From contig CM057461.1 of the NCBI GenBank assembly GCA_030035585.1, positions 2,581,001 to 2,645,000 of the forward strand: a stretch of DNA of 64,000 nucleotides. The letters run 5' to 3'. Numbering within the stretch: position 1 is the first letter of the stretch; each line of letters opens with the position of its first letter. The translations under genes and the position numbers were made by a program. Below the pieces are notes generated by a model. That model was not told the origin of the DNA and did not search any database. It worked only from the letters and a program-made list of their open reading frames with translations. This DNA comes from Dugong dugon (taxonomy: Eukaryota; Chordata; Mammalia; Sirenia; Dugongidae). Below, piece after piece: positions 33,434 to 43,690 of this stretch.

Positions 33434-33595
33434 CAGCCCATGAACAGCCAACCTGAAGTCGCTGATCCAGCTCTGACACCCACTCCTCGCGGCTGCATTT
33501 CCTCGACCGCACTTAGCTCCCCAGGAAGTCATCTCGCTGGTATGTGCTGTGCGCTCTTCCCTCTGACACCAGACGTTGGTCCCCGTGTGGGGAGG

Positions 33596-33830
33596 CGCGT
33601 GTACCCCCGGACCCCTGAAGCAGCGCCGGGTCTGTGGCGGGCGTTCAGTCGGCGCGTGTACCCCCGGGCCCCTGAAGCAGCGCCGGGTCTGTGGCGGGCG
33701 TTCAGTCGGCGCATGTACCCCCGGGCCCCTGAAGCAGCGCCGGGTCTGTGGCGGGCGTTCAGTTGGCGCGTGTACCCCCGGATCCCCGAAGCAGCGCCGG
33801 GTGTGTGGTGGGCGTTCAGTCGGCTTGTGC
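33596..33830. repeat. 57 bp GC-rich minisatellite, four units
   Basis: 'gtacccccggacccctgaag' starts at 33601, 33658, 33715 and 33772; each unit ends 'gcgggcgttcagtcggcgc'. Period 57 is a multiple of three, which keeps frames 33440-34081 (+) and 33392-33940 (-) open. The fourth unit is the most diverged. Confidence 0.96.
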
Positions 33831-34004
33831 TTAATGGCAGAACTCACGACTACAGTGGCCATCTGCGGGAGAAAAGGTCCCTCCGGAGCCTGTGTACCCC
33901 CACACGCCTTTCTTCTCAACTGTGCATCCACCCTCCCCAAGAATCACACACCAACTCCAGGGTCCTGGCTGTTGGTCTCTATTTGAGTCACTGCCACAGG
34001 GGTG

Positions 34005-34148
34005 GAAACCCTGGTGGTGCAGTGGTTAAGAACCAAAAGAGTGGCAGTTCAAATCCACCAGGCGCTCCTTGGAAACCTTAGGGGGCAGTTCTACTCTGTC
34101 CTGTGGGGTCGCTGTGAGGCAGAATTCGATTCAATGGCAATGGGTTTG
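34005..34148 (+). repeat. AfroSINE, short form with head deletion
   Basis: 'aaccctggtggtgcagtggt' is followed by 'taagaaccaaaagagtggca' where 'gctcggctgct' should lie, then 'ggcgctccttggaaacctta'. Confidence 0.93.
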
Positions 34149-34264
34149 TTTTGTATTTTGTTTTCTTTTTCTAAATTAATCACATGGGTGAAGGTTGAAA
34201 CTGTCCCTTCTCAGACTCACAGTGGGTGGTGACTGTATTGTAAAATATGTGATAAAAAAAAGGT

Positions 34265-34640
34265 GAATGCCACCCTGATAGGTGGTAGATAAACACTCTC
34301 GGTCTTAATAAGGTGAATAAATGATTAGCTGTGTCCCGGCTAATTTCGTTACCCACTTATCAGAGACCTGGCACCTCAGGGATTCCATGAAGGCCCTGTC
34401 AGTCCATGAGCTAGCCACCTCAGCCACCATCCCACGCTAAGAAGCTGAGGTAAATGAAACACGGACTGTGCATTGAAACATTATATTCCCGGTGAAACGT
34501 GGCTGATGAATTCCAAAAACTAACACTGATCTTAAAAATCAGAGAGGCTGGATTTCACTGCGCTAATAACCGCGAGGTGGTGTCACTTGTGGTTTTAAAG
34601 TCACTCCAGGTAAGAAACGGAAGGGGAAAATGGCAAGTCG
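34265..34640. other. Unique block, possible conserved noncoding element
   Basis: Repeat-free, with 'ttaataaggtgaataaatga', 'cggctaatttcgttacccac' and 'cactgcgctaataaccgcga'. No frame of note; conservation untested. Confidence 0.3.
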
Positions 34641-35420
34641 TCCGTCTTCACATGACAGGGGCAGAACCATCACTTCTACAGATGACAGTATCCACAATTG
34701 TGTCACACTGAGGCGGACAAGTTAGGACAAGCAGGACACACACACACACAAGCTACGGGCGCTGCGCATTAGGGACAGTCAGCTGATTCTTCGTGGAATC
34801 GGCTCTTTCACCAAAGAGACAGCCAAGAATCAAAACAATACAGAAGACATCGATGCCCCACACGTGGTCTGACCATAAGTAGTCCCACCCTGGACCCTAA
34901 TTATAATCTAACTCACCACACAGCAGAATTAAGAATTAAGGTGCACCCTGAACCCCAGTTAAACAGCTAGAGTATAAAACCATTTGATTTCAAAAGAGAT
35001 TTGCCCCATAGCTTGGAATCCAATGGTTAAGTGTTACATAATTCTGTCCGTCTTGTTCATCTCTATGATGACTCCGCAGCACCGATTTTAACTCAGGAAA
35101 GCCATATTCTAAGTGTGTGTTTGAGTCTGTGTTACGATTATAGACATCACCAGAAAGTGTAAAACATTAAAGTTGAATACAAGACACTAGAAAATAAAGA
35201 TTAAGCCAAACCTCCTCCCAGAAAGTTATTTAGGAATTGGCAAAATGTTTGGAAATTTACGGATTAATGAGTAACAAGGCAAAACAATTCCTGACTTCTT
35301 GATGAATGTGGAGTTCGGCCCCTGGCTACCTTGTCACTGGGGAAAAGGGTGAACAGAAAACACACATACGTGAGGCTGAGCAAACTCTCAGTGAGCTGCC
35401 CGTCTCTCTCCCCATTTCAA
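34641..35420. other. Unique sequence, nothing recognised
   Basis: Short (CA)n at about 34,736-34,750. No gene or named repeat. Confidence 0.4.
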
Positions 35421-35596
35421 CAACTGCTTGGTGGCTCACAAAAAGGTTGGTGGTTCAAATCCACCTGAGGTGCCACGGAAGAAAGTTCTGGTGATCTGCA
35501 TCCATAAGATTGCAGCCATTGAAAAACCTATGGAGCACAGTTCTACTCTGAAACACGTGGGATTGCCAGGAGTTGGAATCAACTCCAAGGCAACGT
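35421..35596 (+). repeat. AfroSINE, long form, head shortened
   Basis: 'tcacaaaaaggttggtggtt' head, 'gaagaaagttctggtgatct', 'attgaaaaacctatggagca', tail 'ccaggagttggaatcaactc'. Confidence 0.92.
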
Positions 35597-35680
35597 TTGT
35601 TATGCTTGGTTTTGGTTGGTTTGTTTGTTTGGCGGGGGGAGGCTATTTCAAATTACTTCAAATAATTTTTTTTTAAATGT

Positions 35681-35745
35681 AGGCAGAAGATTAATTCCAA
35701 AAAACAATACGGTAGGCAGAAGATTAATTCCAAAAAACAAATATG
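35681..35745. repeat. 33 bp tandem duplication
   Basis: 'aggcagaagattaattccaa' plus 'aaaacaa' occurs at 35681 and 35714. Confidence 0.95.
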
Positions 35746-36089
35746 GAAACTCAACAGACTAGTCAATAATACCCCAAAATGGAGTATGGTGCTCACTAAT
35801 GATGTAAATTGATCAGAGTCCACGTACCTGCCCCCGCTGCTATCTGCTCCTGGTGGGAGGGAGCAGGACTCCTCAAAGAAGGGTGCAGGAAGATACAAAT
35901 ATACAAATATACAAAGAGCAAGGCCTCAGCACCGCCTCATTCAGCTACATGGCCCGTCCCCCCTGTGCCACCTACTGTACCTGTCCTACCTGCCCTACAA
36001 ATTCAGGCACCACCTGCCTCCTTCTCTGTCTCACACGTGCACTCCCTTGTAACTTCCTGAAGTCCTCGGCACTCAAGGCTTTGTCACGC

Positions 36090-36230
36090 TTCTACGGAGC
36101 CCAGCACAGTTGTCCTCTTTCTGGAATATGCCCCCTGCCTTCTTCACCTGCACGCAATCCTCTAAATCTAAGTCAGTTCCTCAGGAGCTTTCTCGTGTTT
36201 TACTTTATGTGTCTGTTATCTGGCCTAAGG
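36090..36230 (+). repeat. L2 fragment (probable)
   Basis: 'gttgtcctctttctggaata' and 'gcccccctgccttcttcacc'-like phrases resemble the L2 3' region. The open frame 35853-36497 (+) spans this and the following RTE and is not a gene. Confidence 0.5.
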
Positions 36231-36334
36231 AGGCCCCTTTCTATCAACGGATGGGACTGGTTGGCACTGCTGCTGCAGGTGCTCGTCTCTACGATGGAGA
36301 TCAAGGACCCACACCTTCTCGGAGCTTGCTGTGT

Positions 36335-37070
36335 TGTTGCTAGGTGCCATCAAGTCGGTTCCGACTCACAGCAACCCTATGTACAACAGAACGAAACACC
36401 CCCCGGTCCTGCACCATCCTCACAATTCTCGTTATGCTTGAGCCCATTGTTGCAGCCACTGTGTCAATCCATCTCGTTGAGGGTGACTATGGATTGAGTT
36501 GTGTCCCCTGAAAATATCTGTCAACTTGGCTGGGTCATGATTCCCAGTATTGTATGACCATCTACCATTTATCATTTGATGTGATTTCCTTACGTGTTGT
36601 AAACTCTTTATCACTATGATGTAATAAGATGGATTAACGGCAGTTTAGACAGTCTACAAGATTAGATGCTATCTTAAGCCAATCTCTTTTGAGATATAAA
36701 AGAGAGAAGTGAGCAGAGAGACAGGGGAACCTCATACCACTGAGAAAGCAGTGTCGGGAGCAGAGCGCATCCTTTGGACCTGAGGTTCCTGCGCAGAGAA
36801 GCTCCCAGACCAAGGGAAGATTGATGACACGGACCTTCGTCCAGAGCTGGCAGAGAAATCGTTCCCTTGGAGCTGATGCCCTGAATTTGGACTTACAGCC
36901 TACTGGACTGTGAGAGAATAAACTTCTCTTTGTTAAAGCCATCCATGTGTAGTGTTTCTGTTAGAGCAGCACTAGATGACCAAGGCAAGGGTCTTCCTCA
37001 TTTTTTCTGACCCTCCACTCTACCAAGCATGATGTCCTTCTCCAGGGACTGGTCCCTCCTGATAACATGT
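36335..37070 (-). mobile_element. RTE LINE 3' end split by a solo LTR
   Basis: 36335-36483 ('ttgttgctaggtgccatcaa' to 'catctcgttgaggg') and 36988-37070 ('agggtcttcctcattttttc' to 'ctcctgataacatg') are adjacent in other RTE copies, such as 12230-12320. Confidence 0.93.
36484..36987 (+). repeat. Solo LTR (MLT1-like) inserted in RTE
   Basis: Starts TG at 36484 and ends CA at 36987 (504 bp), flanked by AGGG at 36480-36483 and 36988-36991. A TATA-like 'tataaa' at 36695-36700 and 'aataaa' at 36917-36922 give normal LTR promoter and polyadenylation signals. Same family as 4972-5521. No viral coding sequence is attached. Confidence 0.9.
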
Positions 37071-37348
37071 AGCTTAGGGCATAACAAGAATGCAAGCCCA
37101 TTTACAGTATGGACTGGGGAGAGTGCTTTCAAGAAAAGACACTAAGGACTAGAAGGGCGTCTGACATCTTGAACCAGGATCCCAGAAGAAAAAAGACACT
37201 AAGTCAACCCACAACATGTTTTGTGAGCAAGACCTAAACCTCTGTGCACATAAGCCAGTGAGATTCTGGGGTCATCTGTTACAGCAGCCATGACTTATCT
37301 ATGCTGATTGATACAGAGCCACTCAGGCATCTAAGCTGGAATGGCAGG
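37071..37348. other. Unique sequence, nothing recognised
   Basis: No feature supported. Confidence 0.4.
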
Positions 37349-37560
37349 AGTCCCTTGAGGTGCACATAGTTAAGCACTCGACTACTAACCAAAAGATTGG
37401 TGGTTCAAACTCACCCAGAGGCACCTCGGAAGAAGGCCTGGTGATCTACTTTTGAAAAACCAGCCACGGAAAACCTAGGGAGCACAGTTCTACTCTGCAC
37501 ATGTGGGGCTGTCCTGAGTCGGGATCAACCTGATAGCAGCTGGTTTGGTTTTGTTTTTTC
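37349..37560 (+). repeat. AfroSINE, long form
   Basis: 'gagtcccttgaggtgcacat' head, 'tggtggttcaaactcaccca', 'ggaagaaggcctggtgatct', ends in a T-rich run 'tttggttttgttttttc'. Confidence 0.93.
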
Positions 37561-38190
37561 AGGGGGACAGAGAGGGGAAAAGAGTGGGAAATAATTACTC
37601 AAGCATTTGCTACTTACACATATACACACAGAACAAGTTCCTTACAGGCATCATATTGTTGGTTGAGGTCTGTCGGGGCTTTTAACATTGCTACACAACA
37701 CATACATGCATACACACACACACATTTTCTCACACAACGATTCAAAAGGTCTAGTTAAATATTGTTCTTTTTATGTGCCTGGCTCCCAGCCAACCTCTTG
37801 ATATAATCTGAATGAAAATTATTTTTTGACAGGGACTTCTAACCTGAAGCTTCTTTTACCTTAACTCATAATCACTTCATACCTTACTTCACTGCACAGA
37901 GCAGGTATTCATCGAGTTACCCACATTACATTTGTTAAGCAAAAATACTCTTCAGGAACATAATGCATTCCAGAAGAGGTATAAATAAATGCACACCTCC
38001 CCAGCGTCAGTGCCAGCCAGCACCTTCTGCCTTCCTTAGCAGAGCTTCGAGATGACATCACGAGACACCTCAGGCCTGTGAGCTGACACACGTGGGTGCA
38101 GGCAGAAATCAGGAAGGACGGTGCTTCCGAACTCCATTCTCTTCTCTGTTTGTGTAGCTGGATTATCACTTACTGTTTTGTATTTAGCTT
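37561..38190. other. AT-rich unique sequence with a small CA run
   Basis: (CA)n patch near 37,700-37,735. Nothing else recognised. Confidence 0.4.
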
Positions 38191-38383
38191 TGTTGTTATT
38201 GAGTTGATTCTGATGCACAGCAACCCCATGTGACAGACTAGAACAGCCCCATAGGTTTGCTTGGCTGTAATGTTTATGGAAGTAGATCTCCAGGCCTTTC
38301 TCCTGTGGAGCCACTGGTGGGTTCGAACCACCAAGCTTTCAGTCAGCAGCTGAGCACTTAACTTCTGCACCACCAGGGCTCCT
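38191..38383 (-). repeat. AfroSINE, long form
   Basis: 'gttgttattgagttgattct' tail, 'ggtgggttcgaaccaccaag' B-box region, 'ctgcaccaccagggctcctc' head end. Confidence 0.94.
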
Positions 38384-38488
38384 CCAAGTTCCAATTTCTT
38401 GATCATCAGTGAGGTCCTTCTTGATAGCGAGAGGAAAGGTATCTTAGACAGCATCAGGCCAGGGGTGGATGACGTCAAATATCCCAAA

Positions 38489-38690
38489 GAACCCAAACTA
38501 CTGCCACTGGGTTGATTCCAACTCATAGCAACCCTATAGGACAGAGTAGAACTGCCCTATGGGGTTTCCAAGGCTGTAATCTTTAGGAAAGCAGACTGCC
38601 GCATCTTTCTCCCAAAGAGAGGCTGGGGGGTTGGAATCACTGACCTTTTGGTTAGCAGTCAAGTGCTTAACCACTGCGCCACCAGAGCCA
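38489..38690 (-). repeat. AfroSINE, long form
   Basis: 'tgattccaactcatagcaac' tail, 'gtaatctttaggaaagcaga' body, head end 'ccactgcgccaccagagcc' directly beside the tRNA-like sequence at 38693. Confidence 0.94.
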
Positions 38691-38692
38691 AG

Positions 38693-38764
38693 GCGTTGGT
38701 GGTATAGCAGTTAGCATAGCTGCCTTCCAAGCAGTTGACCCAGGTTTGATTCCTGACCAACACA
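38693..38764 (+). pseudogene. tRNA-Gly(UCC)-like pseudogene
   Basis: Seventy-two bases match tRNA-Gly(UCC) over the acceptor, D arm, anticodon arm and T arm, with anticodon TCC in 'gccttccaagc'. Compared with the usual gene (from memory), the T loop reads TTTGATT instead of TTCGATT, acceptor pair 2-71 is C/A, the outer T-stem pair is C/A and the D loop has two changes. All are transitions, most at CpG positions. The B box is thereby damaged and no T-run terminator follows, so transcription is doubtful. It is either a retro-inserted tRNA copy or the head of an uncatalogued SINE; the bases after it do not match the other SINEs here. Confidence 0.85.
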
Positions 38765-39334
38765 GGCAAAAGTTAGCCAGGGTTCTTCATTTCCTTGTGT
38801 GACTGATGAAAAGCGCTCATCCTACAATGGCGCCTATTCCATTTAAGACGCCACCTTTAAGTCCAGCTGGAATTACCATGTAGAATTTTAAAACAAATCC
38901 TTTTCATTCATAAATTCATCTGCTGTCCCTCACTGGGCTCCTCCAGCCCCAGTGATTAGGCGGAAATCATGTTCAAGTCAGGAGATAAGCAGGAAACTGG
39001 GGTGTGTGCTGTCCGCCTTCCCGGCCAAGGTCCTGCTCTCCCCACTGTCGCAGAAGCCATGGTCTAAATCACATGGCTAACCTTGACCATCACAGCTCTC
39101 CCATCCCCCAGCCCCGGAATGCACAGCCGGCGGCAATCCATACTTCCATCACAAGGTCACCACTGTGGACCAGGCTCCAGGACTGCGGTCCATGTATTTT
39201 TAAAGAGATTTAGGAGCTCAAAACTCTTGAATTAAACCACCAGGTTTCACTATTCTTCCCGCCCCTCACTAACGCTGTGGCAAGAAGAAAGTCTACTTAC
39301 CCCGAAATCTCTCCAGGAGGGTTTGACATTCTTT
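38765..39334. other. Unique sequence, nothing recognised
   Basis: No supported feature. Confidence 0.4.
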
Positions 39335-40205
39335 GTTTTATTATTATTGTCATAAATATACATATGAAACCACATTTGCCAATTCAGCATGTTTTCGGTG
39401 TACAAATTAGTGATGACAATGACTTAACCCTGCTGTGCAGCCACTGCCCATAAACACTGGTGATTTCCCATCACCATAAACAAATCTCATTGCTTCCTAA
39501 ACAAAGATTCCCCATTTCCTTCCTCCCTCTCGCCCCGGGTAACCACTAATGAACTTTGGTCCCTATGCATTTTCTTGTTACTTCATGTAAGTGAGACCAT
39601 ACAATACCTGTCCTTTTGTGACTGACCTGCTTTACGGAGCATAACGTTTTTGAGGTTCATCCATGTAGTGAGTGGTATATATCAGGACTTCGCTTCTCTT
39701 TATGGCTGAGTGGTACTCCATCGTATGGATGGACCACATTTTGTTCATCCATTCATCTGTTGATGGACACTTAGGTTGTTTCCACCTTTTGGCTATTGTG
39801 AATAGTGCTGCAATGAACATTGGTGTACATCTGTCTGTTTTCGTCACTGCTTTCAAGACCCTTGGGTATATACCTAAGAGTGGAATTGCTGGGTCATATG
39901 CTAGTTCTGGAGCCCTAGAAGCACAGTGGTTAAGAGCTTGGCTGCTAACCAAAGGTTGGCCGTTCGAATCCACCAGCCACTCCTTGGAAACCGTATGGGG
40001 CAGTTCTACTCTGTCCTATAGGGTCACTATGAGTCAGAATGGACTCAACAGCAACGGATTTGGTTTTTGGTTTCTTAATAGCCACTGACGTTGAGTACTT
40101 TTTCATGTGTTTTTTTCCCATTTGAAAATCCTCTTTGGTGAAATGTCAGTTCATATCCTTTGCCCATCTTCCAATTGGATTATTTCCTTTTGTTGTTAAC
40201 TTGGG
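39335..40205 (-). mobile_element. Old L1 3' region, split by a SINE
   Basis: Reverse-complement L1: 'tatggctgagtggtactcca', 'cattcatctgttgatggaca', 'aatagtgctgcaatgaacat', 'aagagtggaattgctgggtc', resuming after the SINE at 'ttttcatgtgtttttttccc'. A remnant ORF2 C-terminal frame is readable on the minus strand (39973-39632). Confidence 0.9.
39909..40073 (+). repeat. AfroSINE, short form, nested in L1
   Basis: 'tggagccctagaagcacagt' head, 'ttggccgttcgaatccacca' B-box, tail 'tgagtcagaatggactcaac'. Confidence 0.95.
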
Positions 40206-40240
40206 GCTCAGCATCCTAAAGCTTGGGTCTAATTGATTTC

Positions 40241-40430
40241 TGGAATCCTTGGGTGATGCAAATGGCTAATACACTCAGATGCTAACTGAAAGGTTGGAGG
40301 CTTACATCCACTCAGAAAGAAACGCTTGGCATCTATTTTCAAAACATCAGCCACTGAAAACCCTATGAAGCACAGTTCTACCCTGACATGTAGGGGGTTG
40401 CCAGGAGTTGGAGTCGACTCAACAGCAAGT
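40241..40430 (+). repeat. AfroSINE, long form
   Basis: 'ggaatccttgggtgatgcaa' head, 'atcagccactgaaaacccta', tail 'ccaggagttggagtcgactc'. Confidence 0.93.
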
Positions 40431-40553
40431 TGTGGAGTGATGTGCAATTCCCATGGGTGGGTGCCACCTCTTTCTCTTCCATTAGGCTCCCAAAAGGGTC
40501 AAGACATCATTCATTCCTTCATCCATTCATTCAGTTCATATTTAGTGAGGCCC

Positions 40554-40752
40554 TGGGGTCCCTGGGTAGAGCAAAAGGTTAACGTGCTGGGCTACTAACT
40601 GAAAGGTTGGAGGGCCAAGTCTACGAGAGGTGCCTTGGAAGAAAGGCCTGGTGATCTATTTCCAAAAAACTGGCCACTGAAAACCGTGGGGAACACAGTT
40701 CTACTCTGACATATATCAGGTCGATATGAGTCAGAGTCAACTCAGTAGCAAC
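40554..40752 (+). repeat. AfroSINE, long form
   Basis: 'ggtccctgggtagagcaaaa' head, 'ggaagaaaggcctggtgatc', tail 'gatatgagtcagagtcaact'. Confidence 0.93.
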
Positions 40753-41063
40753 TATTTTTTTTTATATTTGGTCTCTGGTCTGTTCCTATTCAAGCTTCTT
40801 CACCTTGCTGGAAAGATGGAAGATGGTCTGCATGCAAATGGTCATCAAACGCAGTAAACAGATGGGTTTACAAGACCTTCTGCCAGTTACTTCCAATTAC
40901 CCAGCTTCCTATTAATAGCGTACAGCAATTAATCACCAGAGGTGTTTATCATCTTAGAAGAAAGAGCTTCTGCTTTGAATTAATGCTGTTCACCAATCCT
41001 CTCGTTTGTCAGTTTTCCACGCTGCTAAGAATCGAGATCTCAATTTCCTCAACCTCAGTTTAT
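40753..41063. promoter_or_regulatory. Candidate conserved block with POU octamer
   Basis: Repeat-free, containing an exact octamer ATGCAAAT near 40,833 and ATTA/TAAT words ('attaatagcgtacagcaatt'). Enhancer activity is only a guess. Confidence 0.3.
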
Positions 41064-41086
41064 AAAAAAAAAAAAAAAAAAAAAAA
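41064..41086. repeat. Poly(A) run
   Basis: Twenty-three A residues. No recognisable retroposed gene lies upstream, so I do not call a processed pseudogene. Confidence 0.9.
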
Positions 41087-41284
41087 GAAGTAGAAGTATG
41101 AAGTCAAGTAGCCAAGTCATCTTTTTCCAACAGTTCGGTCAACCGAAGGTAATGCTATTTCTCGGCTACTTCACAACTCCCAGATCCGGTCAATGGTAGG
41201 CCATAACATCTTTTTCTTTGTCACAGGAGTCATTAATTTCTCCCTCGAGTTTACATAGCTGAAGTGAAAAGTTCGGTAAAGGTA

Positions 41285-41400
41285 ATAACAATGACTAACA
41301 TTTACTGAGGGCAAACGATGTGCCGCATCTTGTGCTGAGCACTTATTTCATTTCTGTGTGAATCACAACCAGCTGCAGTACCTCCAACCAAACTGCTTTC
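41285..41400 (-). repeat. MIR fragment
   Basis: 'actaacatttactgagggca' and 'gtgctgagcacttatttcat' match the reverse-complement MIR/L2-like terminus. Confidence 0.65.
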
Positions 41401-41703
41401 TTCCTTGAAAATAGTGAAAAACTTCACAGTACAACCCTGAGTCAGAGGCCACCCAGTCAAGCACGTTTATCAGGTGCTGAGCTAGGAAATCAAGATAATT
41501 GTGGAGCTCGGAATGTAGACCCTTCTTTCAAGTGAAGGAGAATGGTGTAAGTTAGGGTTTTATCCCAAACCTCATCACATTGGAGAGACCTGAGGCACTG
41601 CTAGCTCCTGCTGCTACCCAATAAAAACACTCCCTTCTGTACAAGGGAGACACAATGAAATGTCTTCTTATAACTCACATTCTAAAATCATGATCATGTA
41701 ACA

Positions 41704-41908
41704 CAAGGTCCCTGGGTGGCATAAATGGTTTCCACTTGGCTACTAACCAAGAGGTTGGTGGTTTGGACCCATCCAGCAGCCCCCAGAAGAAAGGCCTGGT
41801 GATCTGCTTCTGTAGAGGTTACAGCCAAGAAAGTCCTATTGAGCTCAGTTCTCCTCTGGACACATGGGGTCACTCTGAGTTGGAATCTACTTGATGGCAA
41901 TGGGTTTT
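41704..41908 (+). repeat. AfroSINE, long form
   Basis: 'aaggtccctgggtggcataa' head, 'agaagaaaggcctggtgatc', 'ggttacagccaagaaagtcc', tail 'tctgagttggaatctacttg'. 41,401-41,703 before it holds nothing recognised. Confidence 0.93.
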
Positions 41909-42589
41909 GGATCTTTGGCCAATGTAGTTCTTACAGGACCGAACATTAGAGAAAATTTATTTGTACCCAATTGTTCAGAGTTTTGTCAGTGGGCAGAATC
42001 AAATATAAGCCAAAAGGACTAAGAGATTACCATTTGTTCAACTGTGTACTCTAAATTCTTGGTCCAGCAATTATTTTATGATGAATAACTTCAATGCAAG
42101 TCATTAAAGAATCATACTTGTAAAGTCCAAGATACTCCCTCATTGAGAAGCCCCTTTAGCAACAACCCTGACAGAAGGACACCTTCTCTTTGTTTATTTG
42201 GCCATGATGTGGTGGATAGTGGTGTGTGGGTGGCTGTCCCCCTGTTGGAAGGCTCTAGTTGTCAGTAACTTGTCCACTTGACTACCTACAGCAATCTCCT
42301 GGACCCCACAGGTAGACTGTGACTTCAGGAATAGAATGAGTCTCTTTCTTTGTCCACCTCTGGGTCCTGCAAAGTTCAAGCTCCTTTTTTCAGCTACCTC
42401 CCCTTCCTCGCCCCACCCCTCTCTTGGGATTATTTGCATTGTGCAATCAGAATAGTGTTTCCCAGTCTCCTGTTCAAATTAGGGTTTTTGATGATGGATA
42501 TTACATCTACCTGGGTTTTCTAATTATGCCAAGAGGCTTTCTGGGAATTGTACTTTCTTAATTAACTCACCTTCTTAAACTCGGTTATA
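41909..42589. other. Unique sequence, nothing recognised
   Basis: No supported gene or repeat. Confidence 0.4.
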
Positions 42590-42835
42590 CCCATTTTATT
42601 CATATAATGAACTTGAAAGCAACAAGATGGCACTTAGAATTGACAAGCAAATAACTCTTCAGAGTTGCCACTAATTCACATGCCCGGGGCCACTGACAAG
42701 GAAGGAATCCACAAGACCAAGGACCTGATGTAGACTTTCAGCCTCCAGAATGACAATAAAATAAATGTCTGTTCTTTAAAGCCACCCATTTGTGGTATTT
42801 CTATTATGGCAGGCTAGAAGACTAAGACAACATAT
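42590..42835 (+). repeat. MLT1-like LTR 3' portion
   Basis: 'tttcagcctccagaatgaca', 'ttctttaaagccacccattt' and 'ggcaggctagaagactaaga' follow the MLT1/MST 3' end order; the 5' part is missing or unrecognised. Confidence 0.65.
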
Positions 42836-42915
42836 ATTTAACATATATTTTATATGTAAATATAATATATATACATACACACACATACATGCATATACAC
42901 TCACATATATATATT
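42836..42915. repeat. AT/CA microsatellite (left half)
   Basis: (TA)/(CA)/(CATA) words. The SINE that follows is inserted into this repeat; the right half is 43074-43135. Confidence 0.88.
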
Positions 42916-43073
42916 TGGGGCCCTGGTGGTGCAGCAGCTTGGCTGCTAACCAAAAGGTTGGCAATTCGAATCCACCAGTCACTCCCTGGAAACCCTATGG
43001 GGCAGCTCTACTCTGTCCTATAGGATCACTATGAGTCGAAATTGACTCGACAGCAATGGGTTTGTTTTGTTTT
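42916..43073 (+). repeat. AfroSINE, short form, inside a microsatellite
   Basis: 'gggccctggtggtgcagcag' head, 'tggcaattcgaatccaccag', tail 'actatgagtcgaaattgact', then a T-rich end. Confidence 0.95.
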
Positions 43074-43135
43074 ATACATACACATACATACTTACGTATA
43101 CATACCTATACATACACATACACACACGTATGTAT
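43074..43135. repeat. CATA microsatellite (right half)
   Basis: 'acatacacatacatacttac' and similar words continue the repeat left of the SINE. Confidence 0.88.
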
Positions 43136-43224
43136 GTCGCTCCAGCTCATCACAGAATTCCATTAAATACACAGCTTACCTAGTTACTCTCCTACCATCA
43201 GAACTTTGGTTTTCTTTTGTTTGT

Positions 43225-43515
43225 TTATGTTTGTTTTTGCCATCACAACAATGCTGCAGTACATTCCCTGTGTATTCTCCTTGGGAACATGTTCAAGGGT
43301 GTCTCTAGGGATACTCCTAGAAGCAACAACTTCACTTTAGGATATCCGTGCACATGAATGATGGGCATTTCCCCAAGATTCTCAGTCTCTGATATTATCA
43401 TGGCCCAAGGATTGTTCAACGATTAAAAAGGAACACTTTCTGGACAACCATTAGCATCACTAGGACGTCTCCCTTTGATTCCAATTTACACCTTCATGCT
43501 GGCAAGTGCTTCCAC
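43225..43515 (-). mobile_element. Old L1 fragment
   Basis: Reverse-complement L1 phrases 'aatgctgcagtacattccct', 'gtctctagggatactcctag' and 'ccaatttacaccttcatgct'. Confidence 0.65.
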
Positions 43516-43539
43516 CATGGCCTTGATAATATTATTAAA

Positions 43540-43690
43540 ACCATAAACAGTGGTGGTCAATCAGGGGAACTTACTCTGGAGGGTCAGGGAAGACTCCCTA
43601 AGAAATGACAGTTAATCCTGGGTCAGAGGAATGGACAACAGGGGGAGGGACAGCTGCTCGGGGCAGCAGACATGGTAAGGGATAAGTCTC
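43540..43690 (-). repeat. L2 fragment (probable)
   Basis: 'ggagggtcagggaagactcc' and 'acagttaatcctgggtcaga' resemble an internal L2 region, reverse complement. Confidence 0.5.

Noticed and set aside
33440..34081. 213-codon frame with 19-residue repeats
   Set aside because: A 57 bp minisatellite; the frame then runs into a SINE, and no homology is recognised.
36695..36922. Host promoter and polyadenylation site
   Set aside because: The TATA-like and AATAAA motifs sit at their normal places inside a solo LTR, so they are LTR signals rather than host gene features.
41064..41086. Processed pseudogene suggested by a poly(A) run
   Set aside because: No recognisable cDNA-like sequence upstream and no TSD could be found.
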